A stretch of 64,000 nt of DNA from NCBI RefSeq assembly GCF_037860775.1, contig NZ_JBBEWC010000001.1, forward strand, positions 186,001 to 250,000, in the 5' to 3' direction. Shown here one piece after another: positions 33,841 to 43,214 of this stretch (position 1 is its first letter; every line of letters begins with the position of its first letter). The notes under the pieces are model-generated. The model ran no database searches. It saw only the letters and a list, made by a program, of their open reading frames with translations, and had not been told where the DNA came from. Made by a program: the position numbers and the translations under genes. The stretch is from Emticicia soli. GTDB taxonomy: Bacteria; Bacteroidota; Bacteroidia; Cytophagales; Spirosomataceae.

Positions 33841-34050
33841 AGGTATTGGGTTTTATTGCGTGGCAATTTAATGAATATCTGGCTGATTTTCTTGCAAATA
33901 CTTCGGTTTATGCTTTCTGCTTCTTTCAAACAAATAAATTTTTGTAGATTTGGTACAACAGAAGTAAACCTATGATTGGCGCTTATCAAGCTAATTTTAT
34001 TCTTTAAAAATATTTCTTTCATTAAAACCTACCCTATCGGGGCTTTTTGT

Positions 34051-34953
34051 ATGCAAATCGGAATTGTTGGGCTCGGCAAAATGGGCTATAATCTGGCACT
34101 TAATTTACGTAATCATAACTACGAGGTAGTAGCACAAGACGTTAACGCCGAATCGGTGATAAAAATCGGCGAAGAAGGAGGAATCACACCTGCCAATACA
34201 TTGAAAGAATTGTGCGAAAAACTGACAGGCAGAAGAGTTATCTGGTTGATGGTTCCGGCAGGAGGAATAGTAGACAGCGTAATTGAAGAATTATTAAACT
34301 ATCTATCACCAAACGACATTGTGATTGACGGTGGTAACTCTCATTTTAAAGAATCGGTAAGACGTTACAATTACCTGAAATCTAAACAAATCGATTATCT
34401 GGATTGTGGTACAAGCGGCGGTACAAGCGGCGCATTGCACGGGGCCTGCACTATGATAGGTGGCGACAAAGAAACATTTAGCTATGTAGAAAGCGTATTT
34501 AAAAATATTTCATTAGAAAACGGTTATCTCTACACGGGTGCTTCAGGAAGCGGACACTTTGTAAAAATGGTACATAATGGTATTGAATACGGCATGATGC
34601 AAGCCATTGCCGAAGGTTTTGAAGTTTTTGAAAGCTCTGAATACGATATAAATTTTGAAGCTGTAGCCAAGCTCTTTAACAATGGCTCGGTTGTAAGAAG
34701 CTGGTTGATGGAGTTAACTGAAAACGCTTTCAGAAAAGACCCACATCTTGATGCCATAAAAGGAATTATGCACTCATCAGGCGAAGGTAAATGGACTCTC
34801 GAAACAGCACTTGATTTGGGCGTACCTACACCTGTAATTGCTTTATCTTTATTGATGCGTTATCGCTCACAAAAAGAGGATACTTTCTCGGGCAAAGTAG
34901 TAGCAGCATTGAGAAATGAATTTGGCGGACACGCAGTAGAAAAAGCGAACTAG
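34051..34953 (+). CDS. gnd: 6-phosphogluconate dehydrogenase, decarboxylating (GntZ/YqeC type)
   Basis: 301 residues from the ATG at 34051; a longer frame opens 75 bases upstream, but MQIGIVGLGKMGYNLALNL is the natural Rossmann start. It oxidatively decarboxylates 6-phosphogluconate to ribulose 5-phosphate. Visible: cofactor fingerprint GLGKMG, IDGGNSHFKESVRR, substrate loop GTSGGTSGALHGACTMIGG and catalytic Lys in GHFVKMVHNGIEYGMMQAI. The 300-residue form is the short, often NAD-linked type. The gluconate kinase gene starts 7 bases after the stop, so the pair turns gluconate into pentose phosphate. Confidence 0.94.
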   Translation: MQIGIVGLGKMGYNLALNLRNHNYEVVAQDVNAESVIKIGEEGGITPANTLKELCEKLTGRRVIWLMVPAGGIVDSVIEELLNYLSPNDIVIDGGNSHFKESVRRYNYLKSKQIDYLDCGTSGGTSGALHGACTMIGGDKETFSYVESVFKNISLENGYLYTGASGSGHFVKMVHNGIEYGMMQAIAEGFEVFESSEYDINFEAVAKLFNNGSVVRSWLMELTENAFRKDPHLDAIKGIMHSSGEGKWTLETALDLGVPTPVIALSLLMRYRSQKEDTFSGKVVAALRNEFGGHAVEKAN

Positions 34954-34960
34954 GATTTTC

Positions 34961-36406
34961 ATGGCAGATGTACTATATGACTATTTTGTAGGTATCGATA
35001 TAGGTACTACTACTACCAAAGCTGTTGCTTTTGATATAAATGGCAATGTTTTGAGGCAGTTTAGCAGTGGTTATGGTATGACCCACCCACAAGCTAACTG
35101 GAGTGAGCAAAACCCGGAAGAAATATATCAGGCTTTTGAAAAAGCCTTACATGTAATTGTGCCACCATCAGTTGCCGATAAAAGTATTGTATCTTTTTCG
35201 TCGGCCATGCATGGGTTGATTGCCATAGATGAAACAGGCAAGCCACTTACAAATCTGATTCTCTGGGCCGATAACAGAGCAACTGATATAGCCAACAGGC
35301 TAAAATCTACTGATTTAGGCCAAGAAATATATCATCGCACAGGTATTCCAATCCATCCGTTTTCTGTTTTTAGTAAAATTTTGTGGCTTAAAGAAAACGA
35401 GCCTGAGATTTTCAGTAAAACCCACAAGTTTATCGGCATAAAAGAATACCTATGGTTCAGGTTATTTGGTGAGTACACCATCGATTACTCTTTGGCCTCA
35501 GGCAGTGGTTTATTCAATTTCAGAGAAGAGAAATGGGATAAACTGGTGCTCGAAACGCTGGGAATAAGAGAAGAACAGTTACCTCAGCTTGTTTCTACTA
35601 CGCATATACAGCAAAATACTAGCAACATCAAACTACCTTTAGTAAACTATGTGATTGGCGCAGGCGATGGCCCATTAGCTAATTTAGGCTCGGGTGCTAT
35701 GAAGCCGGGTCAGATGGCCTTTACTATGGGTACAAGTGGGGCTGTAAGAATGTGCGTAACCCAGCCCTACACCGACCCAAAGATGCGTACTTTCAACTTT
35801 TTTCTTTTCGAAAACCAGTACATTATCGGTGGCGCTACAAACAATGGCGGTATAGTATTGCAATGGATGGAAGAAAAGATTTTGGGTTCGAAAAACTCTA
35901 TTGCAAAACTGATAGAAGAAGCGCAAAATTTAGAAATAGGAAGCGAGAATCTTTTGTTTCTACCTTATATATTAGGCGAACGTGCTCCTGTATGGAATGC
36001 TGAAGCGAGAGGTGTTTTCTTTGGCCTGAGCATTACACATACCCAAGCACACATGGTGAGGGCTGTAATGGAGGGCTTAATTCTGAATATGTATTCGATT
36101 GGCAAGATATTGATGGAGCAACAGAATATCAATGAAATATATGCCAGCGGAGGTTTTGCTAAAAGTGATTTCTGGTTACAATTGGTAGCTGATATTTTTC
36201 AGAAAAAAGTGGTTATCTGCGAAACCGTAGAAGGCTCGGCCTGGGGTGCGGCCCTAGTGGCCATGAAAGCCCTGAATATGCAAGAAGCTAATTATGAAGT
36301 GGTAAAAGGAAAAGTTTTTTTGCCAGACCAATCAGTAGCCGAACGCTATAAGCGACTTCATGAGAAATTTGAAAGGCTTTACGATAAGCTGAAAGATGAA
36401 TTTTAA
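34961..36406 (+). CDS. gntK: Gluconate kinase, FGGY family
   Basis: 481-residue FGGY-family carbohydrate kinase (xylulokinase-like fold). N-terminal phosphate loop is FVGIDIGTTTTKAVAFD; SFSSAMHGLIAID and LILWADNRATDIA are substrate-side loops; the ATP side shows MGTSGAVRMC, NNGGIVLQWMEEK and YASGGFAKSDFWLQLVADIF. FGGY enzymes of this type paired with a GntZ-like dehydrogenase are gluconate kinases, which is why I choose gluconate over xylulose. Kinase and dehydrogenase form a tight operon ended by a terminator at 36415-36440. Confidence 0.88.
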   Translation: MADVLYDYFVGIDIGTTTTKAVAFDINGNVLRQFSSGYGMTHPQANWSEQNPEEIYQAFEKALHVIVPPSVADKSIVSFSSAMHGLIAIDETGKPLTNLILWADNRATDIANRLKSTDLGQEIYHRTGIPIHPFSVFSKILWLKENEPEIFSKTHKFIGIKEYLWFRLFGEYTIDYSLASGSGLFNFREEKWDKLVLETLGIREEQLPQLVSTTHIQQNTSNIKLPLVNYVIGAGDGPLANLGSGAMKPGQMAFTMGTSGAVRMCVTQPYTDPKMRTFNFFLFENQYIIGGATNNGGIVLQWMEEKILGSKNSIAKLIEEAQNLEIGSENLLFLPYILGERAPVWNAEARGVFFGLSITHTQAHMVRAVMEGLILNMYSIGKILMEQQNINEIYASGGFAKSDFWLQLVADIFQKKVVICETVEGSAWGAALVAMKALNMQEANYEVVKGKVFLPDQSVAERYKRLHEKFERLYDKLKDEF

Positions 36407-36414
36407 ATCTGTGG

Positions 36415-36440
36415 GGCGAAGTTATACTTCGCCTTTTTTA
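36415..36440 (+). terminator. Intrinsic terminator after the gluconate operon
   Basis: 8-bp perfect stem (36415-36422 with 36426-36433), 3-base loop, then seven T. It begins 9 bases after the kinase stop. Confidence 0.85.
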
Positions 36441-36938
36441 TTAGTTCTTCTGAAAGAACAATTTGAAGTTGTGATAAATACCTGTTCTCTTGAAAGTAAA
36501 GTGCTTGTGCGAAAAGAAGTTTACGACGAAACTCATGCCCATACCAAAAAAGTGAGAAATCAACTCAGATATATCGATGCTTTTGCCAAATATAAGCTGC
36601 TCTCCATCTAAAAAAGCCCATTGGTCTAAAACAAGTTTGCAGTAATAAGCACCTTTTACGGTAATAAGCCCCGAGATAAAAGAAACCAGTAAAAACTTAA
36701 GCCCTTCTCTGAAAGAGTTTTTTGAATGACGCTGGTTAAAAGCAAAAAACTTAGTAAGAAAAAAGCCTATAATAAATGCAATTGTATAACCCGTAGTGAT
36801 TGAAAGTTGAAACGAAAACCCAAAGTGATTTTGTGTAATAGAACTTACTATAAGCTGTATCATAACGCCCGAGGAGGCGATTAAGAAATAAGAAATAAGT
36901 TCTTTATATTTAGCCCATTTGCCCTCTAATTTTATCAC
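36441..36938 (-). CDS. GtrA-family membrane protein
   Basis: 165 residues with four membrane segments: YFLIASSGVMIQLIVSSI, TTGYTIAFIIGFFLTKFFAF, FLLVSFISGLITVKGAYYC and FFGMGMSFVVNFFSHKHFTF. The closing aromatic/basic NFFSHKHFTFKRT is typical of GtrA-like proteins, proposed to flip or chaperone lipid-linked sugars in surface polysaccharide modification. The start appears to be GTG at 36938. Stands alone; its 3' end meets the terminator of the gluconate operon. An inverted repeat (36967-36973 with 36980-36986) lies just upstream in its leader. Confidence 0.87.
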   Translation of the reverse strand: MIKLEGKWAKYKELISYFLIASSGVMIQLIVSSITQNHFGFSFQLSITTGYTIAFIIGFFLTKFFAFNQRHSKNSFREGLKFLLVSFISGLITVKGAYYCKLVLDQWAFLDGEQLIFGKSIDISELISHFFGMGMSFVVNFFSHKHFTFKRTGIYHNFKLFFQKN

Positions 36939-37304
36939 AATTATATCTTTGGTTTTAGTTAACTCATTCTAATCATATTATTAGAACGCCAAAATTAGGA
37001 AAAATTTATTAGTGGGCATATTAATTTATTTGGGCGGCAAGACTCTGGCTTACTGCTCAAACCTTAAAATCAATATCAACAACTTCTAAAATCAGCCCTT
37101 TTGAGAGCCTTTTTTTCTTTATCAAAAGCATTATATATAATATAAGTAATGCTGTTTACCATATAAGGAACCTGTTTAAACTTTAAAGCAAGATTCGGTA
37201 AATACCAGTGGGCTATTTTTTTCAAAAAAACTGAAACATTGCTGACATACTGTTGTCAATAGGTAGCTATACCTTTGTTAAGGAAACAATAAATAACCTT
37301 AATT
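36939..37304. other. Intergenic region between divergent GtrA and DoxX genes
   Basis: AT-rich without a gene. It holds a minus-strand TAATTTTG -7 box (36997-36990) for GtrA, an inverted repeat TTCTAAT-N6-ATTAGAA (36967-36986), a longer hairpin with AGCATTA/TAATGCT arms (37127-37153), and a plus-strand TACCTTTG (37270-37277) for DoxX. Confidence 0.55.
37270..37277 (+). promoter_or_regulatory. -7 box for the DoxX-family gene
   Basis: TACCTTTG, 27 bases before the ATG. The nearest TTG (37253-37255) is 14 bases upstream, too short for a normal -33 element. Confidence 0.45.
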
Positions 37305-37667
37305 ATGGAACTACTAACAACTCTTCTATGGATTCTGGTGGCGCTTTTTGTTGCACCTACTTTTTATTACGGTTATGTAAAAATGATTGCAGAACCGGCT
37401 AAAATCAGAAAATTCGCAGCGTGGGGGTATTCGATAAAAATAATGCAGGTAATAGGCGTAGTTGAAATTGTTGGGGCGGTTTCTATCCTTTTCCCTGAGC
37501 TTCGTTTGTTTGGCATTGCCATCTGGACGGTCGTATTAACAGCATCTGTTTTTTCTAATATGATTCACCGTGAGTCAAAAAAAGAAATACTAACATCTCT
37601 CACCATTTTGTTACACCTGATGCTTATTCTAGCCTTAACCATCTGGCTCAATAATGCCATCAGATAA
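37305..37667 (+). CDS. DoxX-family membrane protein
   Basis: 120 residues with four membrane helices: LLWILVALFVAPTFYYGYVK, IMQVIGVVEIVGAVSILFP, LFGIAIWTVVLTASVFSNM and LLHLMLILALTIWL. The KMIAEPAKIRKFAAWGYS loop and the IGVVEIVGAVSIL helix are typical of the DoxX/DoxX-like group. Relatives include part of an archaeal thiosulfate:quinone oxidoreductase, but most bacterial members have no assigned function. It stands alone with its own -7 box, and converges on rlmN. Confidence 0.88.
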   Translation: MELLTTLLWILVALFVAPTFYYGYVKMIAEPAKIRKFAAWGYSIKIMQVIGVVEIVGAVSILFPELRLFGIAIWTVVLTASVFSNMIHRESKKEILTSLTILLHLMLILALTIWLNNAIR

Positions 37668-37727
37668 AATATTTGCGCTACCTTATTCTATACATCTTTG
37701 TTTAAAAGCTATACCTACTCTACAAAA

Positions 37728-37752
37728 AGAGGTGCCTCGCAAGGGCACCTCT
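37728..37752 (-). terminator. Intrinsic terminator of rlmN
   Basis: 9-bp perfect stem (37728-37736 with 37744-37752), 7-base loop; on the minus strand a TTTTTGT tail follows. Confidence 0.85.
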
Positions 37753-37765
37753 AATCTAACAAACC

Positions 37766-38815
37766 TTAAGCGGCAACGGTAGGCTCTTTAATAGCCAATT
37801 GCCCACAGGCAGCATCAATGTCTTTCCCTCTACTTCTCCGCACATTTACTATCACACCTTTATCTTCCAGAAACTTGGCAAACTTGCTAAGTTTGTCTTC
37901 TGAGGTGTTAATGAAATCGGCCTCAGCAATTGGGTTATATTCTATTATATTTACTTTGGCTGGTACTTTTTTGGTAAACTCCCACAGCTCTTTTGCATCC
38001 TGCAACGAATCGTTGAAATCGTTGAAAACGATGTATTCAAAAGTAATACGGTTACCAGTCTTTTTGTAGAAATAATTGAGCGCAGTTGCCAGGTTTTTCA
38101 ACGAGTTGGTTTCGTTGATAGGCATAATCTCATTGCGTTTTACATCGTTTGCCGCATGAAGCGATAGTGCCAGGTTAAACTTCACTCCGTCGTCACCCAA
38201 CTTCTGAATCATTTTGGCAATACCTGCTGTACTTACAGTAATACGTTTTGGCGACCAGCCTAGGCCATCAGGAGAAGTAATTTTCTCAATCGACTCCAAC
38301 ATACCTGCATAATTAAGCAATGGCTCGCCCATGCCCATATATACTATATTAGTAAGCGGTGCTTGGTAATGCTGCTCGGCTTGTTCTTTTATTAACACTA
38401 CCTGGTCGTAAATCTCGGCGGCATCAAGGTTTCGTTTACGTGGCATATAGCCTGTAGCACAAAACTTACAAGTAAGCGAACAACCTACTTGCGACGACAC
38501 ACAGGCGGTCATACGGTCGTCGGCAGGAATCAACACTCCCTCAACCAGATTTCCGTCGAACAACTTGAAACCTGACTTGATTGTTTTATCGTTAGATACT
38601 TGTTTTCTTAGTACAGATACCGCTTTTATTTCGAAGTGCTCTTTTAGCAAATCTCTTGTTTTAAATGAAAGGTTTGTCATTTCATCAAAACTCCTTGCTG
38701 ATTTTTTCCAGAGCCACTCTGAAATCTGTTTTGCCCGAAAACCCTGCTCCCCATTGGTCGAAAGCCATGTTTTGAGTTGGTCGGCAGAAAGCTTTCTTAT
38801 ATCTTGTTTTTCCAT
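37766..38815 (-). CDS. rlmN: 23S rRNA (adenine(2503)-C(2))-methyltransferase
   Basis: 349 residues from the ATG at 38815 (MEKQDIRKLSADQLKTWL); a frame opens 69 bases further upstream, but the family start is here. Radical-SAM methyltransferase that methylates C2 of A2503 in 23S rRNA and A37 of some tRNAs. The iron-sulfur motif is CSLTCKFCATGYM; GMGEPLLNYAGML and STAGIAKMIQKLG bind SAM; the second catalytic Cys is in DIDAACGQLA near the C-terminus, and the other is before the cluster loop. Single gene, own terminator. Confidence 0.96.
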   Translation of the reverse strand: MEKQDIRKLSADQLKTWLSTNGEQGFRAKQISEWLWKKSARSFDEMTNLSFKTRDLLKEHFEIKAVSVLRKQVSNDKTIKSGFKLFDGNLVEGVLIPADDRMTACVSSQVGCSLTCKFCATGYMPRKRNLDAAEIYDQVVLIKEQAEQHYQAPLTNIVYMGMGEPLLNYAGMLESIEKITSPDGLGWSPKRITVSTAGIAKMIQKLGDDGVKFNLALSLHAANDVKRNEIMPINETNSLKNLATALNYFYKKTGNRITFEYIVFNDFNDSLQDAKELWEFTKKVPAKVNIIEYNPIAEADFINTSEDKLSKFAKFLEDKGVIVNVRRSRGKDIDAACGQLAIKEPTVAA

Positions 38816-38956
38816 ATTTTCTTCAACTATTTTGCAAAGTTCTGAAATATTTAGGGCTTTTACCAAAATATAGTGAATTATCATGGTAAAACCCTAGTTT
38901 ATCTAAACAAGAATGATTGAATAGAAGTTTAAGACGCTTGAAATAATTACATAAAA

Positions 38957-39754
38957 ATGAAAAGATTTTCGAATAAGGTTGTCTGGATTACGGGTGCTTC
39001 CTCAGGTATTGGCGAAGCCACAGTTTATGAATTTGCTAAAGAAGGCGCCAAGCTTGTTATTTCGGCCCGACGAGAAGATGAACTGCAAAGAGTAAAGAAA
39101 AACACTAACCTGCCCGATGCCGATGTACTTGTGCTACCCTTAGACTCGGAAAAACCAGAAGAGTTTCCGGCAAAAGTAAAAGAAGTACTTAAGCATTTTG
39201 ATACCATAGATGTATTGTTTAATAATGCTGGTATATCGCAACGAAGCTCGGTAATGGAAAGCGATATGGAAGTGTATCATAAAATTATGGACATCAATTT
39301 CTTTGGTGTAGTGGCATTAACTAAAGCAGTGCTACCTGTTATGTTGAAACAAAAAAGCGGGCATATTGCCGTTACGAGTAGTATATCTGGTAAACTAGGC
39401 ACACCTATGCGCTCTGGCTATTGTGCAACCAAACACGCCCTTCATGGTTTCTTCGATTCATTAAGAAGCGAGGTCTGGAAAGAAAACGTAGGTGTTACAA
39501 TTGTGTGCCCCGGCTATATCCATACCAATATCTCAATTAATGCTATTGCAGGCGATGGAAGTAAGCATGGCAAGATGGATCAGAATCAGGCAAGCGGCAT
39601 ATCTGCAGAAGATTGTGCGGCCAGTATTGTAAGCGCTATTTATAAAGGTAAAGAAGAAATATACATTGGCCGCAAAGAAGTTTTAGGCGTATACCTTAAA
39701 CGTTTTTTTCCAGGCATACTTTCTAGAATATTGCGAAACCAAGCGCCCAAATAA
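38957..39754 (+). CDS. SDR-family NAD(P)-dependent oxidoreductase
   Basis: 265 residues, classical short-chain dehydrogenase. Cofactor motif TGASSGIGEATVYEF, NNAGIS after beta 4, catalytic Ser in VTSSISGKLG and YxxxK as YCATKHAL. Basic residues after beta 2 (ISARREDEL) suggest NADPH. The C-terminal KRFFPGILSRILRNQ tail is basic and hydrophobic, as in DHRS7-like and other membrane-associated SDRs. Substrate unknown. It stands alone, followed by a terminator with a UUCG loop. Confidence 0.93.
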   Translation: MKRFSNKVVWITGASSGIGEATVYEFAKEGAKLVISARREDELQRVKKNTNLPDADVLVLPLDSEKPEEFPAKVKEVLKHFDTIDVLFNNAGISQRSSVMESDMEVYHKIMDINFFGVVALTKAVLPVMLKQKSGHIAVTSSISGKLGTPMRSGYCATKHALHGFFDSLRSEVWKENVGVTIVCPGYIHTNISINAIAGDGSKHGKMDQNQASGISAEDCAASIVSAIYKGKEEIYIGRKEVLGVYLKRFFPGILSRILRNQAPK

Positions 39755-39795
39755 TATTCTACCAAAATAAGTTTTTACAGAATTTCTCCAAAGCC

Positions 39796-39823
39796 AAGCC
39801 ATTTTTCGAAATGGCTTTTTTTC
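39796..39823 (+). terminator. Intrinsic terminator after the SDR gene (UUCG loop)
   Basis: 9-bp perfect stem (39796-39804 with 39809-39817) closed by a TTCG tetraloop, then a T-run. Confidence 0.88.
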
Positions 39824-39904
39824 TACGAATAATCCTATCTTTTACATACTTTAACACATTTGTAGGTAAGAAAAATTAAAGTTTTATTTTTTTTTAATTA
39901 TTGC

Positions 39905-39935
39905 TTGTACAATAAAAAAAAAAGTCACTAACTTA
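39905..39935 (+). promoter_or_regulatory. Candidate promoter of the first susC-susD pair
   Basis: TTG (39905-39907), 21 bases, TAACTTA (39929-39935), a weaker variant of the -7 box. The same TAACTTA occurs 64 bases before the second susC (45014-45020). Confidence 0.35.
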
Positions 39936-40006
39936 ACGTCTGAGTATGTGGTTAAACACACATATCTTATTTAAACTAAACTAAAAAAACAAACTAAACA
40001 AACTGT

Positions 40007-43000
40007 ATGAGGAAACTTCTACTTGCCTGCTTTATGCTGGCTTGGGGTAGCTATGCTTATGCCCAAAATGTCGATGTAACAGGAAAAGTTACAGCCGATG
40101 ACGGCTCCGTTCTTCCAGGAGTAAGTGTCGTAGTAAAAGGCACAAATCAAGGTGTACAAACAGACGCAAATGGTACGTACAAAATCTCTGCAAAAAAAGG
40201 CGCAGCCCTTTTATTCAGCTTTATTGGTTTTGAGTCACAAACAGTAACTGTTGGTAATGCTTCTACAATTGATGTCATTCTGAAAAGTGATGCAGCACAA
40301 TTAAATGAAGTAGTTGTAACTGCACAAGGTATCCGCAAAAACTTACGAGAGGTTGGTTATGCTTATTCAAAAGTAAGCACCGAAGACGTAACAGTTGGGC
40401 GCTCGCCTCAATTGGCTCAGGCACTTTCAGGAAAAGTAACCGGTTTGGCAGTTTATAACGTTAACAACAGCGTTGACCCAACCGTAAAAGTTATTTTGCG
40501 TGGGTATCGCTCTTTAACGGGTAACAACGAAGCGCTTATTGTGGTTGATGGTATCCAGACAACCTCTACTATCTTATCAATGATTAACCCGAACGACATC
40601 GATAACATTTCGATTCTGAAAGGTGGACAGGCGGCTACCTTGTATGGTTCGGCAGGTATCAATGGTGCTTTGGTAATTACAACCAAAAGAGGCTCTAAAG
40701 GCAAAATAAAAGTAAACTACTCAAACAGTACAAACTTCGAGCAAATCAGTTTCTTGCCTGAGTTCCAGGAAAAATACGGTTCAGGTTCGCACTATTATCC
40801 GTCTTATGGTTCGGCTGGCTATAGCAATGACCCACTCGTGCGTATGCAAGGCAACTGGCGTGCTTATGAAAACCAACAATACGGCGACCCTTTCGATGGC
40901 TCAATGCGTCAGCTAGGCCGTAGTGCAGAAGATGGCTCTACTAATCTGGTTAAATATGCTGCCGTTGATAATATGCGTATGAAAGCTTTTGACACGGGTG
41001 TATCAATGAACAACCAAGTGAGTTTTCAGGGTGGCGACGATAACGGGACATTCTATATGTCGTTAGAGAATCAGAAGATTCAAGGTATCGTTCCAAAAGA
41101 CAAAAGTGAGAGAACAGGTGCACGTCTTTCTTCTACAAGAGAATTTAACAAACTATCGGTTGGTTTCAATGCAAGCTATACACAAGCAAGCTACGACAGA
41201 ACCAACTCTGATTTCTACAACGACGTAATCAACCAGCCTGCTAACCTTCCGTTACAAGATTACCGTGACTGGCAAAACAATAAATTTGCTAACCCTAACG
41301 GTTTCTTTAACGATTATTACAACAACCCGTATTTCAACGCCGACAACAACCGTCGTGTATATAAAGATGCCAATATTTCGGGTAACCTAAGCCTTACTTA
41401 TAAAATTACGCCTTGGGCTACTCTTAGCAACCGTTTGGGTATCATGAACAACTCACGCACGCAAAAAAGCCGTGTAGGTAAATTTTTATATACCGACTAC
41501 GCCAAAACAAAAGCATTTATTGCTGAGCCTTTCTTCCGTGATGGCGACGGTACAGGTATTTACCGTGCTATTACCGATATTTTGGGTTCTGTTACTGATT
41601 ATACTAAAACAGAAAACGTACTCAACAACGAGTTCCAGCTTTTGTTGGAAAAAGACTTCGGGCCATTTGCTAACAAATTAATCTTAGGAAACAGCGTTTA
41701 CCAACGTTATATCAAAGAAGTAGAGATAGGCTCTAGCTCTATTGTAGTACCAGAGGTTTACAACGTTTCGAACCGCCAGGGTGAATTGACAGGTTATGAG
41801 AGAAATTTCTTGAACCGTCGTGTTGGTTATTATGCCGACTTAACAAGTAACTACAAAAACTGGTTGATTCTGAATGGTACTTTCCGTTATGACCAAACAT
41901 CTCTGTTCTACAAACCATCTCGTCCGAAAAACCTTTGGTCGTACCCATACTACGGTGTAGCCCTTTCGTTTATTCCGACCGATGCCTTCCCTTCGCTTAA
42001 AAGCAATGTGTTGAACTATGCTAAGATTCGTGTAAACTATAACAAAAACGCAAACGACAACATTGATACTTACGGCTTGGATTTAACTTACCCTAACGGT
42101 ACAAACTTCCCGTATGGTAACACAGTAGGTTTAACAGTTGGTAATACTTTGCCTGATGTAAACCTGAAACCGGAATCGGTAACTTCGGCTGAAATCGGTG
42201 GTGAATTCCAGTTGTTCGATAACAGAATCAACATTGACGTATCGGCGTATACACAAAGATCGAAAGGGCAAGTAATTACAGTTAAAATCCCTAACTCTAC
42301 AGGTTTCCCTAATATGTTAATTAACATTGGTGAAACTAAAAACTTCGGGTACGAAGGTGAGTTGAAATACCTGATTACAAGAGCAAGTAAATTCTCTTGG
42401 GATGCAAGCGTAAGATATTCGTATAACGACAACAAAGTATTAGAACTATACCCGGGTATCAACGAGTTTCAGTTGAATGGCTACGCTTATGCTAACACAA
42501 ACGTTATCAAAGGCTCTCGTTTCCCTATGTTAAAAACTGACGGTTACCAATATGCCCCTGATGGCTCTGGTTACCGCCTCGTGAATGCAACAACTGGTTA
42601 TCCATTACGCCAGACTACCCTTACGCCTAGAGGTGGTACACTTCCACGCCATATTGTTGGTTTAGGCTCAAGAATGAGCTATGGCGATTTTGCTTTCACA
42701 TTTAACTTTGAGTATCGTGGTGGAAACTATATGTATAGTGACCTTGGCCGCCAAATGACCTTTACTGGTTCTGGTAAATGGACTGATAACAGAGAGGCGC
42801 AGATATTCCCTAACTCGGCTTATCTTGATGCCGATGGTAAAGTTGTGCCAAATACTACTGTATATGTTCGTGAGCCTGAGTACGCTCTTTGGGTTGACCA
42901 ATACCGTTTGATTTCTGAAAACTTTGTAAACAAAGCATGGTTTATCAAACTTCGTGACATTAACCTTTCTTACAGCGTTCCGCAAAGCATACTTAGCAAA

Positions 43001-43192
43001 ACCAAGATTTTTTCTGGTGCCAGCATTGCGCTATACGGACGTAACCTGATTACAATCGTAGACAAAATGAACTACTATACCGACCCTGAGTTTAGCATTA
43101 CGTCAGGAAATGGAAACGGTATCGGTATTAACAGTACTGGCCAGACGCCTCCGGTACGCCAATACGGTGTAAACATTAACCTTACATTTTAA
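40007..43192 (+). CDS. SusC/RagA-type TonB-linked outer membrane receptor (pair 1)
   Basis: 1061 residues. Signal peptide MRKLLLACFMLAWGSYAYAQ, then a carboxypeptidase-regulatory-like domain (VTGKVTADDGSVLPGVSVVV to about 100), the TonB-box-like EVVVTAQG, a plug domain (to about 230, with NDIDNISILKGGQAATLYGS and GALVITTKRG) and a 22-strand barrel ending in NLTF. It imports a large ligand together with its SusD lipoprotein, encoded 22 bases downstream. The first ~110 residues are very like those of the second SusC, but the barrel differs. No FecR-like N-terminal signalling extension is seen. Ligand unknown. Confidence 0.96.
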   Translation: MRKLLLACFMLAWGSYAYAQNVDVTGKVTADDGSVLPGVSVVVKGTNQGVQTDANGTYKISAKKGAALLFSFIGFESQTVTVGNASTIDVILKSDAAQLNEVVVTAQGIRKNLREVGYAYSKVSTEDVTVGRSPQLAQALSGKVTGLAVYNVNNSVDPTVKVILRGYRSLTGNNEALIVVDGIQTTSTILSMINPNDIDNISILKGGQAATLYGSAGINGALVITTKRGSKGKIKVNYSNSTNFEQISFLPEFQEKYGSGSHYYPSYGSAGYSNDPLVRMQGNWRAYENQQYGDPFDGSMRQLGRSAEDGSTNLVKYAAVDNMRMKAFDTGVSMNNQVSFQGGDDNGTFYMSLENQKIQGIVPKDKSERTGARLSSTREFNKLSVGFNASYTQASYDRTNSDFYNDVINQPANLPLQDYRDWQNNKFANPNGFFNDYYNNPYFNADNNRRVYKDANISGNLSLTYKITPWATLSNRLGIMNNSRTQKSRVGKFLYTDYAKTKAFIAEPFFRDGDGTGIYRAITDILGSVTDYTKTENVLNNEFQLLLEKDFGPFANKLILGNSVYQRYIKEVEIGSSSIVVPEVYNVSNRQGELTGYERNFLNRRVGYYADLTSNYKNWLILNGTFRYDQTSLFYKPSRPKNLWSYPYYGVALSFIPTDAFPSLKSNVLNYAKIRVNYNKNANDNIDTYGLDLTYPNGTNFPYGNTVGLTVGNTLPDVNLKPESVTSAEIGGEFQLFDNRINIDVSAYTQRSKGQVITVKIPNSTGFPNMLINIGETKNFGYEGELKYLITRASKFSWDASVRYSYNDNKVLELYPGINEFQLNGYAYANTNVIKGSRFPMLKTDGYQYAPDGSGYRLVNATTGYPLRQTTLTPRGGTLPRHIVGLGSRMSYGDFAFTFNFEYRGGNYMYSDLGRQMTFTGSGKWTDNREAQIFPNSAYLDADGKVVPNTTVYVREPEYALWVDQYRLISENFVNKAWFIKLRDINLSYSVPQSILSKTKIFSGASIALYGRNLITIVDKMNYYTDPEFSITSGNGNGIGINSTGQTPPVRQYGVNINLTF

Positions 43193-43214
43193 TCAACATT
43201 ACAATTGACTGAAC

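Noticed and set aside
36396..36611. 71-codon plus-strand frame over the gluconate terminator and GtrA end
   Set aside because: Runs antisense to GtrA and through a good terminator.
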